Shown here: positions 52,193 to 59,541 of the stretch, piece by piece
How the letters are laid out: every line of letters starts with the position of its first letter
How positions within the stretch are numbered: the stretch's first letter is position 1
Origin: Sphingobium sp. CECT 9361
GTDB lineage: Bacteria; Pseudomonadota; Alphaproteobacteria; Sphingomonadales; Sphingomonadaceae
Assembly: GCF_918741285.1 (NCBI RefSeq)
Contig: NZ_CAKKNC010000008.1
Coordinates: forward strand, 1 to 64,000
Length of the DNA stretch: 64,000 bases
Reading direction: 5' to 3'
Notes under the pieces: model-generated
Databases searched by the model: none
The model's input: the letters and a program-made list of their open reading frames with translations, nothing else
Told to the model about the DNA's origin: nothing
Program-made: the position numbers and the translations under genes

Positions 52193-52519
52193 ATGCAGAA
52201 GATATTCGAAGCCCTCGCCTCGGTGCCGCGCCGCAAGATACTCGCCTATCTCGCGCATGCCGAACTAAACGCGGGTGACATTGCGTCGCGGTTCGAAATG
52301 TCGAAACCTGCTGTCTCGCAGCATCTGGCCGTGCTGGAGAATGCCGGGCTGATCGCCAGTGAGAAGCGTGGCCAGTTTGTATATTATCGGCTTGTGCCCG
52401 ACAGCTTGGCTAATACGCTCAACGCCTATGTGCAGGAAGTATGTCCCGTTTCGAGGCCGCTCAAAGCAGAGAGCGCAAAGATTGCAAAAGCGCGACCGAA
52501 AGACACACCCAAACCATAG
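52193..52519 (+). CDS. ArsR-family transcriptional regulator without metal-site cysteines
   Basis: A 108-residue winged-helix protein: FEALASVPRRKILAYLAHAE, LNAGDIASRFEMSKPAVSQH (recognition helix), LENAGLIASEKRGQFVYYRL. Only one cysteine (VCPVS, near 84) is present, so it does not use the classical ArsR/SmtB metal sites. It resembles the group that senses redox or organic ligands. It is divergent from the desaturase operon and probably represses both directions through the shared repeats. AAGGA is only 2 bp from the ATG. Confidence 0.88.
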   Translation: MQKIFEALASVPRRKILAYLAHAELNAGDIASRFEMSKPAVSQHLAVLENAGLIASEKRGQFVYYRLVPDSLANTLNAYVQEVCPVSRPLKAESAKIAKARPKDTPKP

Positions 52520-52536
52520 CCGTCAGATTTTCGCCG

Positions 52537-52818
52537 TTAGCTGTCGGACCAAACAAGCATCTGAACATCAACCGAACACCCGCCCATGTGGCGTATGAAA
52601 GCATTGCGAAGCCCGTCGATGTGCTTCTGCCACTTTTCTCGATCCACATCCGGGTTGACTCCATCTGCATCGAACAGCCAGCCTACGAACTGATCGGCTG
52701 TCACGGTGCCACTCTCGGGCAAAAAATCCGTGACGTGCATCGGGCGGTCATTCACAATCGCACCACACCAGCCGCGTTCCACGCAGACCTCGTGCATCAA
52801 AGCGTCGAACGGCGTCAT
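52537..52818 (-). CDS. hypothetical protein, conserved-looking
   Basis: A 93-residue soluble protein: MTPFDALMHEVCVERGWCGA, DRPMHVTDFLPESGTVTADQ, FVGWLFDADGVNP, IRHMGGCSVD. It looks like a small helical domain with conserved Trp and Cys. I recall similar uncharacterised proteins in sphingomonads but cannot name a family. The Met at 52818 is chosen; a GTG at 52845 would add nine residues. It is convergent with the ArsR gene (17 bp apart). Confidence 0.7.
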   Translation of the reverse strand: MTPFDALMHEVCVERGWCGAIVNDRPMHVTDFLPESGTVTADQFVGWLFDADGVNPDVDREKWQKHIDGLRNAFIRHMGGCSVDVQMLVWSDS

Positions 52819-52916
52819 TCTGGCATGATAACAGAGTTGGGTCACTATGTCCGCTGTCAGGCATCGTCATCGTTCCGCCGAATGACAAAGTCTGGTCGCT
52901 AACCACCCATCACCCC

Positions 52917-53001
52917 CGTCATCCCGGGCTTGACCCGGGATCCCGCTTTCTTCCTTAGCATCTCAAGTAAAGCGAGACCCCGGATCAGGTCTGGGGTGAC
53001 G
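52917..53001. repeat. CCCGGGTCAAGCCCGGG-type dispersed repeat, second copy
   Basis: It starts GTCATCCCGGGCTTGACCCG and continues into GGGATCCCGC, with an inverted partial copy at 52973-53001 (GCGAGACCCCGGATCAGG, then TCTGGGGTGACG). It is the same family as 34198-34284, with the pair of units in the same arrangement. Confidence 0.75.
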
Positions 53002-53226
53002 ATGGAGAAGGAGGCTACCATCCCCACCAATTTCCCCTGTCCTACACGCAACCGTCTCCGCTACACCCGGCCCATACTCCAGGCCAACGCCCTGCAGGCC
53101 CGTCCATGCCTTGAAACCCCTCGGCCCTTCGGGTCGACCAGCCGGGTGGCATAGGGCGGCATTGATGCTGAGGTTATTACGCAGCGGGTATGAGAACGCG
53201 GGGATGGCAGCGCCCCAAAGCTGCAC
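52963..53226 (-). other. possible small gene or conserved intergenic element
   Basis: A GTG-started frame of 87 codons reads QLWGAAIPAFSYPLRNNLSI and on to HPAGRPEGPRGFKAW. Its last ~15 codons lie in the dispersed repeat, so the natural end may be earlier. No good ribosome binding site and no known family. It could be a translated shadow of a structured or repeated element rather than a protein gene. Confidence 0.25.
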
Positions 53227-53378
53227 GCGACCACGGGGGACCGGCTGGCCCGTATGTTCAGGTTACTCTGCGCGCACTTTCCTCACCCCGTTGTAGCGTC
53301 CATCGACTGAGCCAAAGGATGCAACTGGGGGGTGACGTAGTGAGGCCTTTGAGGCTTTCCGCGAAAAACGCGGCGTCA

Positions 53379-54557
53379 TCACCGCTTGCGGGTCAGCTCG
53401 CGCATGGCATCGTCCAGTCCCGCCAGCGTGAGCGGATACATGCGGTCGTGCATCAGTTGGCGGATGACTTGCGTGGACTGGCTATAGCCCCAATGCTGCT
53501 GCGTCGTGGGGTTGATCCAGACGCTGGCCGGGTATGTGTTGGTCATGCGCTGGAGCCAGGTTGCGCCCGGTTCTTCGTTGAAATGCTCCACGCTGCCGCC
53601 GGGCTGGGTGATCTCATAAGGGCTCATGGCCGCGTCGCCGACGAACACGACTTTATAATCATGGCCATATTTGTGGAGGATATCCCATGTCGGGGTGCGC
53701 TCGGCAAAGCGGCGGCGGTTGTCCTTCCACACGCCTTCGTACAGGCAGTTGTGGAAGTAGAAGAATTCGAGGTTCTTGAACTCGGCGGTGGCGGCAGAAA
53801 ACAGTTCCTCGACCAGCGTGATGAACGGGTCCATCGATCCGCCGACGTCGAGGAACAGCAGCAGCTTGACCGCATTGCGGCGCTCGGCGCGCATCTGGAT
53901 ATCGAGCCAGCCTTGCCGTGCGGTGCCGCGAATGGTGGCGTCCATGTCCAGCTCGTCGGCGGCCCCTTCGCGCGCGAAACGGCGCAGGCGGCGCAACGCG
54001 ACCTTGATATTGCGGGTGCCCAATTCCTTGGTGCTGTCGAGGTTGCGGAACTCGCGCTGCTCCCACACTTTCAGCGCGCGCTTGTGCTTGCTTTCGCCGC
54101 CGATCCGCACGCCTTCGGGATTATATCCGCCATTGCCATAGGGCGATGTGCCGCCGGTGCCGATCCACTTGCTGCCGCCCTGATGGCGACCATGCTGTTC
54201 CTCCAGACGCTTCTTCAGCGTCTCCATGATCTCGTCCCAGTCGCCCAGCGACTTGATCTTCTCCATCTCTTCGGGGCTGAGATACTTCTCCGCAATGGCG
54301 CGCAGCCATTCCTCCGGAATGTCGGCTTGGGCAACGCCATAGTCGCTCTCCAGCCCCTTGAAGACGCGGGAGAAGACCTGATCGAAGCGATCAAACAGGG
54401 CCTCATCCTTCACGAAGGTCGCGCGGGCCAGATAGTAGAACTCTTCGGGCCGCCGCGCGATCACATCGCGTTGCAGAGCATCGAGCAGCACCAGATGCTC
54501 TTTTACGCCTGCTGGAATGCCCGCGGCGCGCAGTTCGTCGAGAAAGGAGAAAAACAT
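53379..54557 (-). CDS. VWA domain-containing protein (CoxE-like)
   Basis: A 392-residue protein starting MFFSFLDELRAAGIPAGVKE. The C-terminal half has a VWA domain whose MIDAS begins LLLFLDVGGSMDPF, the CoxE variant in which Gly replaces the first Ser of DxSxS. These proteins work with a MoxR-type AAA ATPase to assemble or activate metalloenzymes or complexes. No such ATPase gene is adjacent here. Conserved segments include GGTSPYGNGGYNPEG and FVGDAAMSPYEI. The start at 54557 is set by family similarity. Confidence 0.88.
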   Translation of the reverse strand: MFFSFLDELRAAGIPAGVKEHLVLLDALQRDVIARRPEEFYYLARATFVKDEALFDRFDQVFSRVFKGLESDYGVAQADIPEEWLRAIAEKYLSPEEMEKIKSLGDWDEIMETLKKRLEEQHGRHQGGSKWIGTGGTSPYGNGGYNPEGVRIGGESKHKRALKVWEQREFRNLDSTKELGTRNIKVALRRLRRFAREGAADELDMDATIRGTARQGWLDIQMRAERRNAVKLLLFLDVGGSMDPFITLVEELFSAATAEFKNLEFFYFHNCLYEGVWKDNRRRFAERTPTWDILHKYGHDYKVVFVGDAAMSPYEITQPGGSVEHFNEEPGATWLQRMTNTYPASVWINPTTQQHWGYSQSTQVIRQLMHDRMYPLTLAGLDDAMRELTRKR

Positions 54558-54642
54558 ATCGGTGACCCTAATACACCACGCATGCATTGAACAGGCGGGT
54601 GCATTTCGCAAACGCAACATTAAGTATTGCATTGCATGATGA

Positions 54643-56085
54643 ATGACGCACTATTCAGTTTCGTCCACGATTCCAACGTCGGACCTGCAAAGCGGGGGCT
54701 TTGATTTGCAAGAAGACGTTTTGCTGGCCGATTTAGGGGAGCGATCGGGCGATATCGCGCTGCAGTGCAGCGAGACCGCGGGGTTTCTCAATCAGCTAAA
54801 CCGATCGATTCAGGATGACATCGGTCGCCTCGCCGATCTCGAAAAGACGATGGCCTCCCTTGCAGCGGCACATGAGGAATCCGGTGTGGCGGCGCAGCAA
54901 TTGCGGACCACAGCGCATCGTGCGGAAAAGATCGTGGCAGATGGTCACAAGGCGGCATCCCGCTCCCTTGATGAAGTATCCGCCCTGATCGCGCATGTGA
55001 CGGGGTTGGAAGGGAAACTCCGCAGCTTCCTGAACACCATCGAGATGGTCGGCAGCGTGTCCGACGAGTTGTCGGCGATAGCCCGCCAGACGCGGCTTTT
55101 GGGGGTCAATGCCGCAATCGAGGCTGCGCGCGGTGGAGCCGCGACGCAGGGCTTCGCAGTGGTAGCCGACGAAATACGCAAGTTGGCGACCAAGGCGGGG
55201 GATTCTTCGCACTCGGTCGGGAAAACGCTGCGCCAACTGGACAATGACGCGCGGATGCTGATCTCGGGCGTGGAATCGAACATCGCCCTCGGACATGATG
55301 CGGGGGATCATATTGACGATCTGCGCATCGTAATGGCGGATTTTTCGGGACTGGTGGTACAGTTTCAGGAGCGGTCCCATGCCATCGTTCACTGCACGGA
55401 CGCCGCTGGGGTGGATGCGGCCATGTTGCGGGATGAATTGGCGCATTTTGCGCAGTCGGCGCACAGTAACGCATCGGGCGCGGATACTGCGCGGTTACGC
55501 CTGGACGATCTGGAGCATAGGGCGAACGACATGCTCAACAAGGTCGCCCATGGTAAGGCACCCACTCGAAACAGCGCGTACATCGCAATGGCCGAAGACG
55601 CGGCGGCCGAGGTGTTGCAACGGATATCCAGTGCTTTGGAGAGTGGGAGCCTGCGTACTGCCGACCTGTTCGATACGGCTTATAAGCCGATAGCTGGTAC
55701 GGACCCCGTTCAATATCATAGCGGCTTCGTCGATTTCGCGGATCGGCATATCCGGCCGATCCTGGATGCGTGGACGGCAAAGGATACCACGATAGTGGGG
55801 TGCTGCCTGACGGACATGAATGGCCATTTGCCCACGCATATCAGCCGCAGAAGCCTGCCGCAAAAAACGGGGGAGCGTCAGTGGAATCTCAAAAACGCGC
55901 GAAATCGGCAGATTTTCATGGACAACCAGACACGTCGGGCTCTCGATAGCGAAGGCGATTTCTTCCTGTTCACCTACCGGCAGGATCTGGGCGATGGACA
56001 GTATCGCGCGTTGCGGAGCGTTATGGTCCCGTTGGTCGTGAACGGACGTCGGTGGGGAATATTTGAGCTAGGCTATCTGATTTAG
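54643..56085 (+). CDS. soluble methyl-accepting chemotaxis protein with C-terminal sensory domain
   Basis: A 480-residue cytoplasmic chemoreceptor with no membrane helix. The signalling tip is ELSAIARQTRLLGVNAAIEA followed by ARGGAATQGFAVVADEIRKL near 150-190, flanked by long coiled coils. Residues ~340-480 form a separate domain (HSGFVDFADRHIRPILDAW, CCLTDMNGHLPTH, FLFTYRQDLGDG, WGIFELGYLI) resembling PAS/Cache sensors. The sensor lies C-terminal to the signalling domain, the reverse of most MCPs. It is divergent from the VWA gene. The input signal is unknown. Confidence 0.88.
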   Translation: MTHYSVSSTIPTSDLQSGGFDLQEDVLLADLGERSGDIALQCSETAGFLNQLNRSIQDDIGRLADLEKTMASLAAAHEESGVAAQQLRTTAHRAEKIVADGHKAASRSLDEVSALIAHVTGLEGKLRSFLNTIEMVGSVSDELSAIARQTRLLGVNAAIEAARGGAATQGFAVVADEIRKLATKAGDSSHSVGKTLRQLDNDARMLISGVESNIALGHDAGDHIDDLRIVMADFSGLVVQFQERSHAIVHCTDAAGVDAAMLRDELAHFAQSAHSNASGADTARLRLDDLEHRANDMLNKVAHGKAPTRNSAYIAMAEDAAAEVLQRISSALESGSLRTADLFDTAYKPIAGTDPVQYHSGFVDFADRHIRPILDAWTAKDTTIVGCCLTDMNGHLPTHISRRSLPQKTGERQWNLKNARNRQIFMDNQTRRALDSEGDFFLFTYRQDLGDGQYRALRSVMVPLVVNGRRWGIFELGYLI

Positions 56086-56096
56086 GTCGAGCAGAT

Positions 56097-57020
56097 CTAG
56101 CGCACGGATTCGCGCAGCACGGTGGTGGTAGAGGGTTCGTCGCCCTTCGCCAGTTTTTGATCGCTACCGTCGATTATTGCCGCCATTTGCCTCGAATCCG
56201 GCAAAGCGGGGTAACGTCCCACAGCAGTGCTGCTGTCCAGTCCATAGCGAGTCAAAGCATAGCCTTGGCTGCCTGAAACTCGATCGAAGCGGAGTAATGC
56301 GCCAGCGTCATCGATGGGGATAACCACCGATCCATTGGCGTTCGCATCCGCAACTTGCAGAACATCGAATGTCGCGTCGTCAACTTTGATTGTCCCAAGC
56401 CGACAGAGTGCCGTGCTGTCGGCTGTGCAGGCTTTGAGATCAACAGCCGATGCGCGCTGCAATGCCGACGGCGTGTCGAACGACAGGCCTTTGAGCATGG
56501 CATTGACGCCGGCCTCCACGTCGGCTTGCCGATCGCTGGTTGCAGTGACGCGCAATTTGACGATCCAGCCACCGGCATGCACGAACGCCGCGGCAAGGAC
56601 GAGCTGACCATCGGCGGCACCGGTATAAAGGGTGCGCAGTGCGCTATTTGCATGGCCGCCAGCGTCCGTGACCTGTTGAGAGGCGCGACGGATCGTCGGA
56701 CCGAAACGTTCGAAAATGGCGCGTTCCGTGGCGACGGCTGCCAACGCGGTGTCTGCGAAGCCCGGCTTGTAGATGAACGCGGTCGCCTGAACGACATTAT
56801 CCGCCGAGGCATATTGCGCATAACTGTTGATGCCTGAGCCATAGTCCGAAATCTCTCCGGTCTTCACCAGTGCCAACGCTCCTGCCTGTTGCGGCAAAGC
56901 GATCCCGGCAGCTTGCGCGCGCACGGTGTCAGAGGTCGTTGTCCAGGTTTCAGATGCTGGCTGCTGCGCAATCGCAGGAGTAGCGCAGAGCAGGGCCAGG
57001 GCAAGCATTGGTAAGCGCAT
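56097..57020 (-). CDS. hypothetical exported protein
   Basis: A 307-residue protein with signal MRLPMLALALLCATPAIAQQ, cleaved at AIA-QQ. The start at 57020 follows GAGGA by 7 bp; the GTG at 57026 is less likely. The body has alternating beta and alpha segments: GEISDYGSGINSYAQYASAD, VVQATAFIYKPG, DGQLVLAAAFVHAGGWIVKL, and a C-terminal LTRYGLDSSTAVGRYPALP. No family is recognised. It converges with the chemoreceptor gene, stops 11 bp apart. Confidence 0.72.
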   Translation of the reverse strand: MRLPMLALALLCATPAIAQQPASETWTTTSDTVRAQAAGIALPQQAGALALVKTGEISDYGSGINSYAQYASADNVVQATAFIYKPGFADTALAAVATERAIFERFGPTIRRASQQVTDAGGHANSALRTLYTGAADGQLVLAAAFVHAGGWIVKLRVTATSDRQADVEAGVNAMLKGLSFDTPSALQRASAVDLKACTADSTALCRLGTIKVDDATFDVLQVADANANGSVVIPIDDAGALLRFDRVSGSQGYALTRYGLDSSTAVGRYPALPDSRQMAAIIDGSDQKLAKGDEPSTTTVLRESVR

Positions 57021-57139
57021 CGGCACATCCTCATCCAGCGCCTTCTTGTGAGACGTTTAGTCGAGAGAGGATCACATAGCGTCGTAAAAGGCGCAAGCGC
57101 TCATTTTACCGCTGCCCTAACGGAAATGGAGAGGATTCG

Positions 57140-57562
57140 TCAGGCTTGCGCGTATCGCATAGCCGTTTCGCGGATCAACGCGATCATGTTGGGAATGCCT
57201 TGTGTCCGGTTGGAACTGAGCTGGTTACGCAAGTCGAACGGAGCAAGGGACTGTGCAATGTCCGTCCCCGCTATTTCCGCTGCCGGCCTGTCCTGCACGG
57301 TCGTAAGGACCAGTGCGATAATGCCCTTGGTGATCGCCGCATTGCTGTCCGCCAGAAAGTGCAGCGTTCCGTCATCACGGGCGATGGGATAGACCCACAC
57401 GGCGGCCGAGCAACCCCTCACAAGGGTGGCGTCGGTCTTGAGCGGGTCGGGCATGTCTTCCAGACCCTTGCCCAGATCGATGAGCAATCGATAGCGGTCG
57501 TCGGCATCGAGAAATTCATATTCTTCGAGCAGATCGGCAAGCGGGGCGGGGGGCTGTGTCAT
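57140..57562 (-). CDS. sufE: SufE-family cysteine desulfuration protein
   Basis: A 140-residue protein that accepts sulfur from the cysteine desulfurase SufS for Fe-S cluster assembly. The motif VRGCSAAVWVYP holds the sulfur-accepting cysteine at about residue 51, within LIDLGKGLEDMPDPLK ... VRGC typical of SufE. Length matches E. coli SufE (138). No other suf gene is present here. It lies about 70 bp downstream of the psp-linked genes, with a separate start. Confidence 0.92.
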   Translation of the reverse strand: MTQPPAPLADLLEEYEFLDADDRYRLLIDLGKGLEDMPDPLKTDATLVRGCSAAVWVYPIARDDGTLHFLADSNAAITKGIIALVLTTVQDRPAAEIAGTDIAQSLAPFDLRNQLSSNRTQGIPNMIALIRETAMRYAQA

Positions 57563-57631
57563 GCCCGCCGATATAGGGGAAAATCACGCGCGGGAAAGGC
57601 GCGTTAGCCGATTATATAAACACTGCGTCGG

Positions 57632-57865
57632 CTATAGATCCACCCCGGCAGCAATGGCTTCCAGCTTGCGGATGCGTTCCTTGAGGTCGGCAACTTCGAT
57701 GCGATTGCCGACAGATGGCGTCGCGGGTTCGATAGGATGGTGTTGCAACTCGGCTCTTTTGAGGTCGAGCCAGCCATTCCAGCCGCGCAGCAACGTCATG
57801 GCGACGATTGCGACGGCGGACAACGCCGCCATGGCCATGGTCAGATAGAAAACTGGGTCCTGCAT
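57632..57865 (-). CDS. small membrane protein with C-terminal PspB-like helix (psp-linked)
   Basis: A 77-residue protein: MQDPVFYLTMAMAALSAVAI with one membrane helix (~5-25), then a basic linker (GWNGWLDLKRAELQHHP), and a short coiled coil VADLKERIRKLEAIAAGVDL. The coiled coil is a shortened version of the tail found in the four preceding genes. AGGGA lies upstream of the Met at 57865. It is the last and most divergent member of the set, 78 bp from the gene before it. Confidence 0.65.
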   Translation of the reverse strand: MQDPVFYLTMAMAALSAVAIVAMTLLRGWNGWLDLKRAELQHHPIEPATPSVGNRIEVADLKERIRKLEAIAAGVDL

Positions 57866-57943
57866 TGTGCTTTTCCCTTTTGCTCGGTCCATCCACCTGA
57901 TGTGCAGGGGCGGATGGGCGCGTTGATATCCCGTGAGCGGCGC

Positions 57944-58195
57944 TCAGTTCAGCGGCGCGTCACGCAGTCTTTCAATTTCGTCGGATAGATCGACGCCCTT
58001 GTCGGTGACGATCCGTTCCAGAACGCGGACACGCTGTTCCAGCCGTTCGGTTTGCGCCGCATATTGTGCGGTTTTTTCTGCAGTTTCATGCGACTGCATT
58101 TCGAGTTGCCGTTCCTTCAGGCTCAGCCAGCTTTTGAACCCCTTTACGGCGAATGCACCCAAGGGAATGAGTACCCAGATCCACGTTGCGGCCAT
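57944..58195 (-). CDS. PspB-like small membrane protein
   Basis: An 83-residue protein with an N-terminal helix (MAATWIWVLIPLGAFAVKGF) followed by a cytoplasmic coiled coil ending RVRVLERIVTDKGVDLSDEI and ERLRDAPLN. The layout, size and tail match PspB, which binds PspC and senses membrane stress. AGGAGG precedes the ATG. It lies 21 bp after the gene at 58217 and is probably cotranscribed with the psp operon. Confidence 0.72.
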   Translation of the reverse strand: MAATWIWVLIPLGAFAVKGFKSWLSLKERQLEMQSHETAEKTAQYAAQTERLEQRVRVLERIVTDKGVDLSDEIERLRDAPLN

Positions 58196-58216
58196 GATAA
58201 CCTCCTCTTGCTTGGG

Positions 58217-58543
58217 TTAGTTCGCCGGACCGCGCAGTTGCTCGATCTCACGAGTCAGGCTGTGCGATCCATCTGTCACGATCCGTTCCACCACCGCGAG
58301 GCGATCCTTGATCGATCCCAGTTCAGCGCGGAGTTGAGCGTTTTCCTGGCTCAGGAGCTTGATCCGCTCCATCGATTCGTCGCTGGTCTTGGGGTAGACT
58401 GCTTGGCCCCAGGCACCGTCGAGAGGGTAGCCGTGCTTCACTCGCATCCAGGTGGTAATTACCCACCCGCCGACACCCACGGTCACAGCGATGGCTATTA
58501 TCGGAAACACCGCTCCCAAAAGAGCTATCTTGTCCTCATACAT
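58217..58543 (-). CDS. PspB-like small membrane protein with HGYP motif
   Basis: A 108-residue protein: membrane helix ~8-30 (LGAVFPIIAIAVTVGVGG), the motif TTWMRVKHGYPLDGAWG, then a long coiled coil (ERIKLLSQENAQLRAELGSI) and the tail RLAVVERIVTDGSHSLTREI. It shares TTWxRxxHGYP, IxLLxxEN and the tail with its neighbour at 58565, so the two are tandem paralogues. AGGGAG lies upstream of the ATG. Function is inferred from position and architecture. Confidence 0.75.
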   Translation of the reverse strand: MYEDKIALLGAVFPIIAIAVTVGVGGWVITTWMRVKHGYPLDGAWGQAVYPKTSDESMERIKLLSQENAQLRAELGSIKDRLAVVERIVTDGSHSLTREIEQLRGPAN

Positions 58544-58564
58544 TTTCGTCTCCCTTGCTTCGCT

Positions 58565-58855
58565 TCAGCGCAGCGCTTCGATTTCGCGGGCGGTGCGGGT
58601 GGCAGGATCAGTGGCGATCCGTTCCAGCACGGCGATGCGTTCCTCAAGGTGGCCGATGCGACCGTGCAGCTTTTCATTTTCTCCGGTCAGCAGCGCGATT
58701 TTTCGATCGGCGTCGGGGTCGTTTCGATGAACGGTGCCAGCCCATTCATTTTCAACCGGATAGCCATGGCGGGCACGTACCCATGTGGTGAACATCCAGC
58801 CCAGCGTCGATATCGCGATGATGGCGATTATGAAGGATGGTCCTGCAAAGCTCAT
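58565..58855 (-). CDS. PspB-like small membrane protein with HGYP motif
   Basis: A 96-residue protein: membrane helix ~6-25 (PSFIIAIIAISTLGWMFT), TTWVRARHGYPVENEWAG, and coiled coil with RKIALLTGENEKLHGRIGHL, ending in RIAVLERIATDPATR and AREIEALR. It pairs with the gene at 58217 and starts 30 bp after the PspC stop, with AGGGGAG upstream. It could form mixed oligomers with PspB/PspC, but this has not been shown for such genes as far as I know. Confidence 0.75.
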   Translation of the reverse strand: MSFAGPSFIIAIIAISTLGWMFTTWVRARHGYPVENEWAGTVHRNDPDADRKIALLTGENEKLHGRIGHLEERIAVLERIATDPATRTAREIEALR

Positions 58856-58885
58856 CGTCTCAACTCCCCTGTTAGTCGCCGCGGC

Positions 58886-59266
58886 TTAGCGCAGGCTTTC
58901 GATCTCATCGGACAGGCGCTGATTGCGACTGGTGTAGTATACCTCGATGTCGGCGAGGCGACGGTCAATGTCGCGGAACTTGGACCGCACGTCGCGAGTG
59001 CTGCGCGCTGGATTGCTGCGGACCCCCTGCCAGAACTTGGCGTCTTCCTTATCCTGATAGAGGCCTTGCGGCTTCTTCTCGGCCAGCCATACGGCGATAC
59101 CGTAAGCGATGAGGGTCCAGGGGAAGGCACCCATCAGGGTCACCAGCACTGCGCCGATGCGGACCCAAATGACGTCGATCCCAGTATAGTCGGCGATCCC
59201 GGCGCAGACGCCGCTCCATTTGGCGTTCTGCTTGTCGAGGTAGAATTTCGTGCGGCGAGCGGTCAT
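58886..59266 (-). CDS. pspC: PspC-domain protein with PspB-like tail
   Basis: A 126-residue PspC: KFYLDKQNAKWSGVCAGIAD (the PspC motif), YTGIDVIWVRIGAVLVTLMG, and a second hydrophobic segment PWTLIAYGIAVWL. After ~75 the chain continues as a coiled coil ending FRDIDRRLADIEVYYTS and SDEIESLR, the same ending as in the small neighbours. GGAGGAAC precedes the ATG, 1 bp after pspB's stop. It probably binds PspA at the stressed membrane together with PspB. Confidence 0.88.
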   Translation of the reverse strand: MTARRTKFYLDKQNAKWSGVCAGIADYTGIDVIWVRIGAVLVTLMGAFPWTLIAYGIAVWLAEKKPQGLYQDKEDAKFWQGVRSNPARSTRDVRSKFRDIDRRLADIEVYYTSRNQRLSDEIESLR

Positions 59267-59267
59267 G

Positions 59268-59537
59268 TCAGTTCCTCCGGTCGAAGCTGTAGTCGTCATC
59301 GGCGGCCGCAGGGCGCGCCGGACGGAAATCGGGATTGTCGGCGGCGATGATCCGTTCGATAGTCGAAAGGCGATCATCGAGGCGACGGGCGGTTTCGTGC
59401 ATCTGGTCGAGCATCGCTTCATCTTCGTTGGTGAGCGTTGCGGAGGTCTTCCACTTGGTGATGTAGTGGAAGATCACCCACGGCAGGCCCAGGAAGAGGA
59501 TGCCGACGACCACGATGGGGACAAGTATGTCTTCCAT
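59268..59537 (-). CDS. pspB: phage shock protein B
   Basis: An 89-residue PspB: single helix MEDILVPIVVVGILFLGLPW, then the cytoplasmic helix with EDEAMLDQMHETARRLDDRL and STIERIIAADNPDF, the conserved PspB signature around ERI. E. coli PspB is 74 residues; the extra C-terminal residues are Pro/Asp-rich. It starts 4 bp after the pspA stop. It transmits membrane-stress signals with PspC so that PspA releases PspF. Confidence 0.9.
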   Translation of the reverse strand: MEDILVPIVVVGILFLGLPWVIFHYITKWKTSATLTNEDEAMLDQMHETARRLDDRLSTIERIIAADNPDFRPARPAAADDDYSFDRRN

Positions 59538-59541
59538 TGGA

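Larger units (their letters stand above)
52819..53378. other. 560-bp region without a confident gene
   Basis: This holds a dispersed repeat (52917-53001), an unusual open frame on the minus strand (52963-53226), and a small hairpin CCGCG-AAAAA-CGCGG just past the VWA gene's stop. No RNA gene was recognised. Confidence 0.5.

Noticed and set aside
53020..53330. RNase P, tmRNA or cobalamin-riboswitch gene in the gene-free region
   Set aside because: A GAGGAAAGT stretch on the minus strand resembles a conserved piece of RNase P RNA, but the other conserved segments are absent.
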